64,000 nucleotides of DNA from Chimonanthus salicifolius (taxonomy: Eukaryota; Streptophyta; Magnoliopsida; Laurales; Calycanthaceae): the NCBI GenBank assembly GCA_013350335.1, contig CM023541.1, positions 38,370,739 to 38,434,738 on the forward strand. The letters are read 5' to 3'. Positions within the stretch are counted from its first letter, which is position 1; every line of letters starts with the position of its first letter. The position numbers and the translations under genes are program-made. Shown one piece after another: positions 11,601 through 23,600 of this stretch. A model generated the notes under the pieces. The model saw nothing but the letters and a program-made list of their open reading frames with translations. It did no database searches and was not told where the DNA came from.

Positions 11601-14600
11601 CGAATCTGATAACGACCGAAGCCCCCAAGCAAATCTTGAATAAATTCTTCACAAAATTCACAAATTCGAATTTGTAGAGAAGAAATTATTTTGCAAAAAA
11701 TTATACTATTCCTTTTCCAAAATGCTTACAATAAAGCCTTTAAATAATGTCTAAGGAAAATTGTAGAACTCCACATGTTGAAATCTTTTTAGTAGCTTAG
11801 CTTATTAAGAAAAGAAAGAAACATGTAAAAAACGCAACTTCTAAGGCATTCCTAAACCTTACCATGCACTCCACGTTAATGGAGTTGTGCATGCATATCC
11901 TTCCACAAATACGATGCATTAATGGATATTTCCAATGTTATTGCATGCAATGTTTATCCTCCAACGTAGATGCATTGTTTATCCTCCATGCAATCCACGC
12001 CAAAGTGGAGAAAAGGTAGGGCTAGGGACGGTGGGAATTGTTGGAAGATTTTGGGGGTGAAAAGTTAAGATTTGGATGGTCAAACTTTGACTTGGTAATT
12101 GGGTAGGGTTAGGACTCAATTTGGAGCATTTAATTGGGTATTTGGGTCATTGGAAAAGAGTAGTTGGGTCATTCAGGGGATGGGGCCCAAAACTAAATCC
12201 CAATGATCTAAGTCCAAAAATATGACGGGCTAATTAGACGGGGTCCAATTAGTGCGTCCACGATCAAATTAGTCCATGAAGTGCAATCAATCTCCTCAAT
12301 CAAGTCTAGACCATAATGTGTCTGCATCAGTTTTGATACAAATTGGTAGTTCTTTGTAATATATACAAGTGTTTAATGTAAAATTTCACCTATTAGAGAC
12401 TTTGAACAATCCTTTTTGGTCTCTGTGTCATACCAATAACTTAAAAAAAACTGTCTACTTTGTTAAGAGTGGTGGTCGAAAGACTTGAATGCCTGGAGGT
12501 TTTCTTGAAAATGCAAATGCGCTTTGTTTGTTAAAGGCATACTTCACCAATTCCTGTATTTACATTGGTGTGATTTTGGTCCAGATGTCTTTAGGTTGTT
12601 TGCTTTTAATGGTTTTGGGCTTCAAATAATTTAAACTGTATCATTTGTGATGTTTGTGATGCAATCTGACACAAATAAATTGCAAATTGGATTGTCAATG
12701 AGCAACATAGCCACAAAACATGTGTTCCACCTGAAGCTCAAAAGAGAATCATGAGTTAGTCATGCAAACAACCACTCTACTGTTAATATAGATATTCCAC
12801 TACTGGATAAAGATTCAACTTGCAAAAAGATGAATTTAATCTCACAAAGTGTCAAAGAGCCTGCATAGAGGAATCTTCTTACTCTGTTTTGGTCAACAAC
12901 TCTCCCACGAAACCCATTGAAGCCCAAAAAGGTCTTAGGCAAGGGGACCCTCTGTCCCTATTCATTTTCACATTAATGGTTGAGGGCTTGAACAAACTCA
13001 TGAGAAGGCTAGGTCCTTGGGCATTGTTAGGGGGTTTTCTGTAGGAGGGTCTAGACCGGTGGTCGCCCACTTATAATTCGCAGATGACACTCTGTTCTTT
13101 CTTGAACCAAGTAGAGAAGAGGTTATGGGATATAAGGCAGTGTTATGGTGAGGGCTTGACCAAACTTGTGGAGAAGGCTAGGACCTTGGGCATTGTCAGG
13201 GGTTTTTCACTAGGAGAGTCTAGACCGGTGGTCACCCACTTACAATTCGCAGATGACACTCTGTTCTTTTACGAACCGAGTAGAGAAGAGGTTTTGGGAT
13301 ATAAGGCAATGTTACGGTGTTCGAACTGGTCTTTGGGCTCAAGATAAATTTAGGTAAGAGCACCCTGATTGGAATAGACATGGGGGAGTCCTCACTTAAG
13401 ACATAGCAGATGAGATAGGTGCGCATAGGCAAACTTCCGTTTGCATAGTTAGGGTTACCAGTAGGGGGCAACCCAAGGTCCAAGAAATTTTGGACCTCAG
13501 TAGTGGAGAAGGTGGAGAGAAGACTAGCGGGGTGGGGTGAGAGCTGTTGTAGGACCGATACAGGATTATTGACCCGACTTATCATATTTTGGAAAGTCAA
13601 TTGTGTGGTTGTATGATTCACTATAGATAAGCATTCTTTATTTGTATTTCCATTTTTGACCCTAAATTAGCTCTCTTTTGTCTATTTATACATGTATCCT
13701 CTTAGAATAATTATTCTCAACATCTTCTCCTTTTATTCTTTTTTTATTTCTTATTATTAAAATTCTACAAGAGCTACATCTCCATGGGGGGAGGGTGACT
13801 CTCATCATGTCTGTCTTAGGGAACCTTCCCATCTATTGCATGTCCCTGTTTGAGATGCCAAAAGGATTAATCAGAAAGGTAAAACAACTCTTGAGAAACT
13901 TTTTGTGGTGTATAAGGACAACATGAAGAAAATTCACTTGGTCACTTGGTCAGAAGTAACCAAACCAACATTTGTTGTGTAAATGGAGTTGGAGGTTTGG
14001 TAGAGAAAAGGAAGCTATATGACGTAGAATCTTAATAGCAAGGTATGTGATAGAGGCCCTAGTAGTTGGGATCTAGGTGAAAATGTTGAAAGGTACAGAT
14101 CCCCTGTTTTAAAGCCCTAGTGGAGAGTTGGCTGGGGAAAAGGTAGAGGAGCGAGCATCTTTCAGGAGAAACTTAGGATACTAGTGGGAAGGGGGGATAG
14201 GACACAGTTTTGGACAGACCTTTTGAATAGGGGAGTGACCTCTAAAGGATGTGTATCCTAGACTCTTTTGGACTGCCATGAATAGACAAGCTAGGGTGCA
14301 AGACCCTTTTTTTTTTTGAGCGGTAACAAAGAGATTGAATTGTATTAATAAAAAGTAGGGTACATAAAGCGACAACTATGGGTCAAATAGTCCAGGATTG
14401 AACGATTCCTTCACATGTTCCCTTGAATACCCATGAAGCCCCCAACAAATTTGAGAAGCTTATCCACAATTTCCTGGCTAAATGGCATTCAGTAAACAGG
14501 TGATTGATATCTTCCTCCGCGTGGCTGCAAAATGTGCATTGGAGGTTGTCATGTGATCTGAGTAGCCCTCGCTTGTTGAGGGTTGATCTAGTCAGTACCT

Positions 14601-17600
14601 TCCCTTTCAGGGCACACCACACTAAAGTTTGCACTCTTGGGGTCTCCATGCTGAGTTCGATGTAGGATCCTCCTTGTTTTGTTCGTGAAGGGCTGACTGC
14701 ATCAGCGCCTTGACTTAAAAAGCACCTGAGGAATGTCCTACCCAAAGTAATTCATCCCCTTCCCCATTGGACAGTAAACTCCTCTAATCTGTTTCAGTTC
14801 CACAAGACTCTCTTGTTCTAATGCTCTTAGGTCTCTACGAAATTTCATTTGCATTGAGATCACGCCATGATTTTCTATGTAGCAATCCTTGACTAATGCT
14901 TGTTTATCCTTGGCTACCCTGTACAGTCTAAAATACATCCTTCAACCGTCTTTCTCCAATCCATAAATCTATCCAGAACTGGGTTCTTTCCCCTTGGGAA
15001 ACTTGATTATAGAGGAGGATTCTTGGAGTGCTTTAGCCTGGGCAAGTGGTTGGAAGAAACTCCATTAGAGATTGATTCATGTACTGAGGGACATTAGGAA
15101 GATATGTAAGGAAAGAACAATTCATTATAGACAGATTAGAAGATCAGCAAATAGTGTTGCAGACATTTTGGTAAAAGTGGGTGTTGAGAGAAGAGATTCT
15201 TTTGTAATGTTTTTGTTGTAGGGTGGATCTGGTTTTGGTTTTGGTTTTTGTTGTACCTTTCCCTTTTCTTGGTTCCTTTTAATAATATATGCTTTTGTCT
15301 CCATTTCACAAAAAAAAAAAAAACACCACTGTTTGTTTCTCCTGTTTAGAATTTGGAGCAGAATTTGCATATAGTCTTGTTTGGATAGATTTTATCTATT
15401 TGCATACAACTGCAAATTCCTTTCGCAGTGAGTAGACATGGAAAATATGTGACTGTGTGTCTTCTAGACTTGACTATTGGTATTATTGTTTGATTATATT
15501 ATTTCTTACAGGTAAATCTGTCAATTACTGGAGGGACTTGTTCTTTAGATGCTACTGTGAATGACACCCATGTCGTAGAAGTAATTCGACATTCAAGAAG
15601 TATGCAATGCTCATGTCTTATGCTGGGTATTAGAGGATTGGGATGTGCACTTGTCACAGTTCTTGATATAGGACTTGCTCTTCCTATTGCGGCTTCTGCC
15701 ACGGTAGCTCATCTCATGCTTTCTCATTTGGTTATTGCTGTTGTCTTTTTGGTCTTCTTTTTGATATATGAATTTTCAATTAATGATAATCCAATGGAAA
15801 ATGCTAAATTTATCGTCAAGTTATACCTTTTAATACTTTAAGTTGATGTGGCAAGTCATTTAATTGGTGTCTCAACTACCTCTTGAAAGTTCAACCACTT
15901 ATGAGTTACTGCATGAGCATGAGGATATAAAAGGGTGTGATTTCGAATTAAGTGTAGCATCTCTCTTATCCAATATAAGAAAATGAGAAAGAAAAGCCTG
16001 TAACAAAAAATGATTTACTGTCATGAATTTATTTTCATTTAGTATTTTTCTTTATGAGTTCTCTTAAGCTTCTCTTTTGGTATCTTTGCCGTCATCATCG
16101 CCGTCATTGTGATGCTAATCACTAGCCATTATCTCATCTATTTCGGGTTGGCTTTTGTGTCTGTACTTCCATCTGTTCCTCTGAAGGACCATATCCTGCT
16201 CCATTCTACATTCAACTATGTTCTTCCTTCCTCCTTCATTCCAAGTGTTTAGAGGTCTAACTCTTCTCGTGTCCAATACCTCTAGTTTACATTGTACTGC
16301 TGTTGTTTTGGTTGCCTATGTACATGTTCATTGTTGAAAATAATAATAGGAAAAAGGAGAAAATAAAGAGAATAATTTTTCTGTCTTGTAATCACTAAAT
16401 AGAATCCAAATATATATATTTGTCTTAGTGATGCTTATTATTATTTGGCCTCACAAAATGGCCCAGAAAACTTATTATTGTTTTTTGTTTGCTTGTGTAG
16501 TTGAACCTTTGTCATATCTAATATTTTAGCTTTGCAAAAGATCACATCAAAAGTGGTTTGATGGAAGAAGTATAGATTAGGAAAAAATGTATTTGGATAA
16601 AAAGTCAATGTAGTATAGTTGGGTAGGTTTAAGATTATTCTTGATACCCTCTCTCTCTCTCTCTTTCCCCTCCCTCCCTCCCTCCCTCCTGTAGAATTTA
16701 ATAATAAAAGAAAGGGAAAATAAGAAGATGTGGAGAGTAATTATTCTCTGAATTATATTGATATGTTTTCCTCTTAGAGGATACACTGTTTATATAGAAA
16801 AAAGAGATACAATTAAGGAACCAAAAAAGGAAATACACCTAGGTGTCTAATTAGTTACAATCAGTTACAAATCTACTGTGTTGACTTTCAATCTACATTG
16901 TATCTAGACATATATGTGGGTCCCACTCCAGACATATGGGTCCCACAACACTGCCCCTCAAGTTGGTTCGAAGATGTCGAGTAGACCCAGCTTGCTCACG
17001 ATCGAATCGAGCTGAGTTCGGGTAACTAATTTTGTGAAGATATCTACCAACTGATCCTTAAATTGCAAATGAGGAGTAAAAGGTCGCCCTTCTGAGATAT
17101 GTTGTCGAAGAAAGTGGCAATCAACCTCAATGTGCTTAGTCCGCTCATGAAAAATTGGATTGGAGGCAATGTGAATGGCTGCCTGATTGTCACCAAACAT
17201 GATGAGTAGTTTAGCAGGAGTAAAGCCCAATTCAGTAAGGAATTGGCGAAACCACAGCAATTCATAAACAATATTAACCATGGCACGATATTCAGCCTTA
17301 GCACTGGGATGAGTGACACTGGACTGTTTCTTGCTTTGCCAGGCAACTAAATGGGAGCCCAATAAAACACAATAGTCAGAAGTGGAGCGGCGATCATTTG
17401 GAGAGACGGCCCAATCTGCATCAGAATAACTGCGAACCGGGTAAGTAGGCTGGTGAGCATAGAACAAGTTGTGTCGGGATGAGCAACACGGCATGAAGGT
17501 GAGTGTCTCGTGATTCATGCATGAACTGATTGACGACACCAACAACATAAGATAAGAATGGTCTTGTGATGGTCAGATAGATGAGTTTGCCAACAAGTTT

Positions 17601-20600
17601 CTGTTAGAAACTGGGTGTGGCAAGAAGAGTGCCATCAGAAGCAGATAACTTAGTGTTCATATCCAAAGGGTATCCGCAGGTTTGCAGCCAGAATAGCCAG
17701 CTTCCTCGAGGAGATCCAAGGCATATTTGCGCTGAGAGAGAGAAACGGCCCGAGAGGACCAAGCAACTTCAATTCCAAAAAAGTACCAGAGGGGCCCAAA
17801 TCCTTAATATCAAATGTCCGATGAAGATATTGTTTGAAGGAAGAAATAGCTTTATCATTGTTACCGGTGAGTACAGTATCATCAACATAGACCACCAAAA
17901 TCATCACAACTGAGTGGAGACGGTAGATAAAGACTGAATGATCTGACTGATAGCGGATGAAGCCATAAGGTAATAAAGCACTGCTAAACTTCTCAAACCA
18001 GGCACGGGGAGACTGCTTAAGACCATAAAGAGCCTTCTTGAGTCTGCAAACAGAATGAGGCACCTTTTGCTTGAAAAATCCCGGAGGGGACGCATAAACT
18101 TTTTCCTGAAGATCACCATGGAGAAATGCATTCTTCACATCTAACTGGTGCCAAGTATAGGTGGTTGCAAGGGAGAGCAAAATGTGCACAGTGTTAATCT
18201 TGGCGACAGGCAAAAAAGTGTCCTGGTAGTCAACTCCATAAGTCTGTGTGAGGCCTCTGTCTACTAGTCATGCCTTATAGCGTGCAATAGAGCCATCTGG
18301 AATATGCTTCAAGATTTGCACCCAACTGGAGTCTTGCTTGGAGGAAGGGAGACCATCTCCCATGTGTTGTTCTTCTCAAGAGCAACTAACTCTTCATCCA
18401 TGGCTGCTTTCCAGGAGGGGTCTTTCAAGGCTGTCTTGATCCTCTTGAGTATCTTAATGTTGTCCAATGCTGTGAGAAAACTATGATAGGAAGGTGATAC
18501 AGCATGATATGAGACAAAATGATCAATGGGATGGCTAGTACAAGAGCACTTACCTTTGCAAAGCGCAATAAGAAAATTAGACAAGGCAGAAACTGGCGGA
18601 TCTGAAGCACTTGCAGATGGGTGGGTGGGGTCAACTGCAGATGGTACCCAAGACTGTCTGCGTTGGTACGCCAGAAGAGGTTTAGGTGGGCTTGGAGAAG
18701 GAAGATCTGCACGTACAATGGGAAGAACGGGAGAATGAGAAGATGTAAAGGAGGCTGAAAAATATGGGTCCCGCTAAAAAAAGGTGACATCCATGGAGAT
18801 GTATGTTTTCCCAGTGATAGGATCAAGGCACTTATAGCCTTTGTGAAAAGGTGAGTAACCTAAAAAAAAACACCGCACAACCTGGTGAGAAAGTTTATGG
18901 CTAGAGAAATCGTGAACAAAACAAACACACCCAAAGACATGTGAAGAAATTTTAGGAATGGTTTTATGTAAGGACAAGCGATCTATGGGTGACTGATTTT
19001 GTAAAATGCAAGAAGGCATTCTGTTAATGAGATAACAAGCAGTTAACACTGCTTCTGGTCAATAGGAGGAAGGGACATGTATGGTAAAAAGAAGAGACCT
19101 GGCCACTTCAAGAAGGTGACGGTTCTTTCGTTCAGCTACACCATTTTGTTGAGGTGTAGAAAGACAAGAGAACTTAGAATTGATGCCATGTCGTTGCAAA
19201 AAATTAAGAAAGGAGTGTGACAAATATTTCCCCCTGTTATCTCTCCTTAGAACTTGAATTTTAAACCCAAACTGATTGTCAACTCACTCGAAGTGATAAA
19301 AAACCTCATATTTTTGTTTCATCAAATATGTCCATGTAATGCGAGCAAAATCATCAATAAAGCTAACAAAATATTGAAAACCAGTGCGAGAAACAGTATG
19401 AGATTTCCAAACATTAGAATAAACAAGTGAAAATAAAATAGATGAACTTTTATTCATAGATGGGGGAAAATTATTTCTAACGTACTTGCCATATTGGCAA
19501 TGTTCACATTCAAAATGAGTAAAAGATAAACTAAGAACAAGTTGTTTAAGAACAGAGTCGGCAGGATGTTCTAAACGACAAATCTCACTGCCACACATCA
19601 AAAGAAGAAGAGGTAGAACATGCTTCAGAGCTGCCATGACGAGAGTCAGGAAGATATAGACCACCTGTTTCACGACCACCACCCAATACCTACTTCGTGG
19701 TCAAAATCTGGAAAAGAAAGTGAGATGAGAAAAAGGTGACTGAACAATTCAAATGTTTAGTCAAGGCACTAATAGATAACAAATTGCGGGAGATATGTGG
19801 AACATGCAAAACAGAGGGAAGGTCTAAATTTGGAGAAACCGGAACCGTTCCTTTCCCAACAATATCAGTTTACGAGCCATTGACTAATTTGACCTGACCA
19901 CAAGAAATAGGAGAAATGGAAGAGAAGAGAGTGGACATACCAGCCATATGATCAGTAGCACGATAATCGACAATCCATGAATGATGAGAAGCATGATGGA
20001 GAGATGATTCAGTACCTGGGGTAGAGGAGACAACATTGGAAACCTCAGAGGAGTGAAGACGCACAAATACAATGTAGATGTAGTGGCGACAATGGAGCAG
20101 AAGAAACCAGATGCGTACAGGCCTATTTCAATCAGATCCTGTAGAAAAGGACCCAAAACTGGGTACCTAGATGTGTTTGGCAGCAAGAAGAAAGCCCAAA
20201 AGTGGGGCCCACCGTGGATGAATGGTGGGAAGCCTAGTGCGATTCAAGCACAGGGTAGTGGCGATCTTAGGAGGCTTGATTGGAAGCCTAAAAACTGCAA
20301 TACCACGGAGATCGAAGCAGTCAAACCCAAAAAATTGGGTTCTAGACGTCTCTGGGAGCGGCAAAAGAGATGGAGAAAGGAGGGCCCACAATTGACCAAA
20401 ATCATGGGTCCACCTGGGGAGGAAATAGGTATAATACCCTGCCTCAAAAAGAGGCCTTTTGGGAGCAACAGTGGGTTGGCTCGCCAAATCAAAGTTGTGC
20501 TGGTCTGTATGTAGGCCCAAAACGGACAATATTGTGCTAGCGGGACGGGTCGTTACAATAGGTTGTCCACAGGTGATCACAATGGTGTGGATCCAATGAG

Positions 20601-23600
20601 CAGAGGAGAAGGATCCGTGAAGATTGAAGGGAAAAATCCCAGTCTACTGCAAGAAGGAGTGGCAAATCTGCCCTGGAAGAAAGGTGCAGAAGGCACAACT
20701 TGAGCCTCTAAAGCAGAGATCCAACCCAATAGATTGAAAGAGCTGTCAAAAACAGCAGGGGGGATGTGTTCCCGACGGCAGAAAAGTCGCCGGAAAAGAG
20801 GATCTTTGCCGGAAAGAAGAACTGGTGCAGAAAGGGACGTTAGATCTGCTGAGGAAGAAAGGGGGCAGAAGTCACAGCTCGAGCCTCTAGATAAAAAATC
20901 CAACTCGATAAATTGAAAGGGATGGCAAAAACGGCAGGGATAGGTGGGTCCCTGCCGGCAGATCCTTCCCCCGAAAATGGGATTGTCACCGGAAAGTCGC
21001 GGAGGCAAAAAATAACGCCCAAAAAAAAAAAAAAAAGGAGGAAAATCTTGTAGAGGCAGGTCAGAATCCTTCCTTGGCTGATACCATGTAGAATTTAATA
21101 ATAAAAAAATGGGAAAATAAGAAGATATGGAGAATAATTATTCTCTGAATTGTATTGATATGTTTTCCTCTTTAGAGGATATACACTTTATATAGAAAAG
21201 AGAGATACAATTAAGGAATCAAAAAAGGAAATACACTTAGGTGTCTAATCAATTACAATCAGTTACAAATCTACTGTGTTGACTTTCAATGTACGCTGTA
21301 TCTAGACATATATGTGGGTCCCACTCCAGACGTATGAGTCCCACAACACCTACATACTCCAATGTCTCTCCCCATTGAGATTCTGATACCACTAGAGATC
21401 GCCCTCGCCCGTCACTCCCACCACTAGTCGACGACCGTTTTGCAGTGTCGCCCGCTCTTTCTGCCTTTGTTAGGTAGGGACTTTGACACTACCTTCTCCT
21501 CCATCCTCTCTCCTGTTCGTCTTCTTTCTTGCCCATTTCTCCTTTCTCCCTTTTTCTTCTTCCTCCTTTTCTTTCTTCCTTTTAGTTTCTACTCCCATTT
21601 TCCACTCCTCTCCTGTTTTCTTTCTTTCTTCCCTTTTGTTCTTTTCTTTTTTCTCATCTTTTGCCATGACACCATTTGTAACATCTGCATGTCACATGCA
21701 ACACTTGTCGTCGCTACTTGCAACGCCTCTATTGTTTCCACTGCAATCAACACTCGTTTCCTTTTCATTCATTCTTCTTCAAGTCTTCTCTAAAGCTCAC
21801 TTTTTCTTTTCTTAAAACCCCCCCTCCTCATTCCTTTACAATTATTATCATTATTATTTTTTTTTAAATCCCCCCATTCATGTTTCTACTTTTTTTTTTT
21901 TCTTTTTTGTCCCTCTTAAAACCTTATTTCTGTTTAGTTTTTTTTTCATAGATCCTTTTTTCGAACCACCCCTTTTTTTGTCTCCTCTTTTATCATTTTG
22001 TCACTATTACTATTATTGATAACTATTTTAGTAATATTTTTGTTTTTTATTTTTTATGATTTTCTTTGTATTCTATAAAGCATATAATATTCTTTTAGAG
22101 TCCTCTTCTATCTTCTCATTTTTTTATTACTATTAGTATTGCCTTGTATAGTATTTATTTTTATTGTTTATTACTTTACTGCAAAGGTGGGGGGCATTAA
22201 GCAAGGCTGCTGCTCCATGTGCACAACTATTTGCCAAATCTTTTCTAGCTTTTTTTTTGTCCTTCCCTATGACTTGGTTGATGGAGTAGACCTTGAAAAA
22301 CTGATGCGGGCATCAAAAACTCAACCATGCTAAATGAAATTCATGACGACCCATTAGAGGATGGTGCGCCCAATATGAATTTAATTGCTGACATTGTACT
22401 TCAAATGCACCGAAGAATCGACAGTGTAAACAGAGGATCTGAATTACCCAATTATCCAACCCAATCCCAATTAAATGTCACATTATCCAAATACCCAAAT
22501 TGCCAAATCATACCCAATTGGCCGACCCTACCCATGTACAATTCAATTTGGCCGACCCCGCATCCAATTTCCAATTCCCTTTCACGTCAAAAGCGCATGG
22601 GTATTCCAAAGCCTTCCATTCCCTAGGGTTTCCAATTTCCACAATTCCTAAGTTGGACACTAATTAAAGAAGGATTGGAGCATAAAGCAATTGCAAAATG
22701 GTGGATGGGCATGGCAAGGTTCCAATTCGTTGGAGCGTACCTTAGCAACATTTTTTTTTTAATTTCAAATAAATCCACTTATTTCATGTGGATCGTTGTG
22801 TAGCTAGGATTTAGAAGATTATCTTTTTTTATTTTTCTTTTCATGTTTGGTAAGTGTTGGCCGACCAAGCCTTTGCCTTAATTTATTTAAGGCCATTGTA
22901 TGTAACGTTTGGGACATTGGATTCAATAAAATTATTGGAGAATTTCTCGACTATGTGGAGTTGCATTTTGAAGGTTGGACAGGGCTCCAATTTTCGCCCC
23001 TAAGCAAGTAAGTACCAGTTTAATTTTGAATTCAATTAGTTTCATGGTTTTCATAGATTTGATGTGTGCTTTATTCGAATTCATCAGTCTTCTCTTTTAA
23101 TTTGCTTCTGTTATTCTCAATATCAATTCAATTAGAAGATGCCTAATCTTATGAAATCCATAGACTAATTTGGATTCTTGGGAAACTTGTGCAATCGGTT
23201 GGGATATTGTTTGAGCAATTCCTTGCCAAGGCAGAATCCTTTTACGAACCGTAATCGGCTGCGCAGGTCCTTTAGAGACCATTCTCGGAAACTACAGGCC
23301 TACTGGCGGATTTTCATATATCTGACCCTAGGCTTGCATAAAAAATTGACCCTCAATTGATGAGATTTTGGCTCTAATGATGATGATGGTGATGATAATG
23401 AATGGTAGATTTATGAAATATACCAGTTTGTATTTAGAAATGGTTACACTGCTATCAACTGCGTCACTTTTCATTGGATCCATCCTCTTGAAACGTGGAA
23501 GTCGAGTACCTGTTGGATTGAAATGTGTCAGTGTTCTATAAAAGCTGTCATAACTTTCTGGAGATATCTCTCATCATGTTTATCATAAACATTTATTTGG

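Larger units (their letters stand above)
12850..14307 (+). mobile_element. Degraded LINE ORF2 (reverse transcriptase)
   Basis: Reads [23 protein letters not shown], then [14 protein letters not shown] (the FADD catalytic box), [26 protein letters not shown] and [10 protein letters not shown], in that order for plant L1-type ORF2. It is 5'-truncated before the fingers domain, has several frameshifts and stops, a 168-bp tandem duplication over the FADD box, and a solo LTR inside. Confidence 0.85.
16690..21348 (-). mobile_element. Full-length Copia LTR retrotransposon
   Basis: 4659 bp with two LTRs of 261-262 bp (16690-16950 and 21087-21348), both tgtagaattt...cccacaaca on the + strand. The flanks cctcc and cctac are a 5-bp target duplication with one mismatch. 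On the minus strand the order is LTR, tRNA-Met primer site, a leader with no recognised gag, protease, integrase, reverse transcriptase, RNase H, polypurine tract, LTR. Frames are interrupted by stops and the protease Asp-Ser-Gly box is changed, so it is not active as it stands. I counted by eye about 18-20 differences between the LTRs, so it is an old insertion. Confidence 0.93.

Noticed and set aside
16334..16640. LTR-like sequence starting tgttgaaaataataatagg
   Set aside because: The start resembles the LTR at 16690, but I found no clear end or target duplication.
21376..21400. A second tggtatcag primer-like site just outside the Copia 5' LTR
   Set aside because: On the minus strand it is preceded by tctctag and not by a CA-ended LTR, and no partner LTR was found, so a nested second element is not supported.
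21440..21815. Hydrophobic Phe/Leu/Ser-rich frames
   Set aside because: They come from a polypyrimidine tract; no start context, domain or splice relation to GP210.
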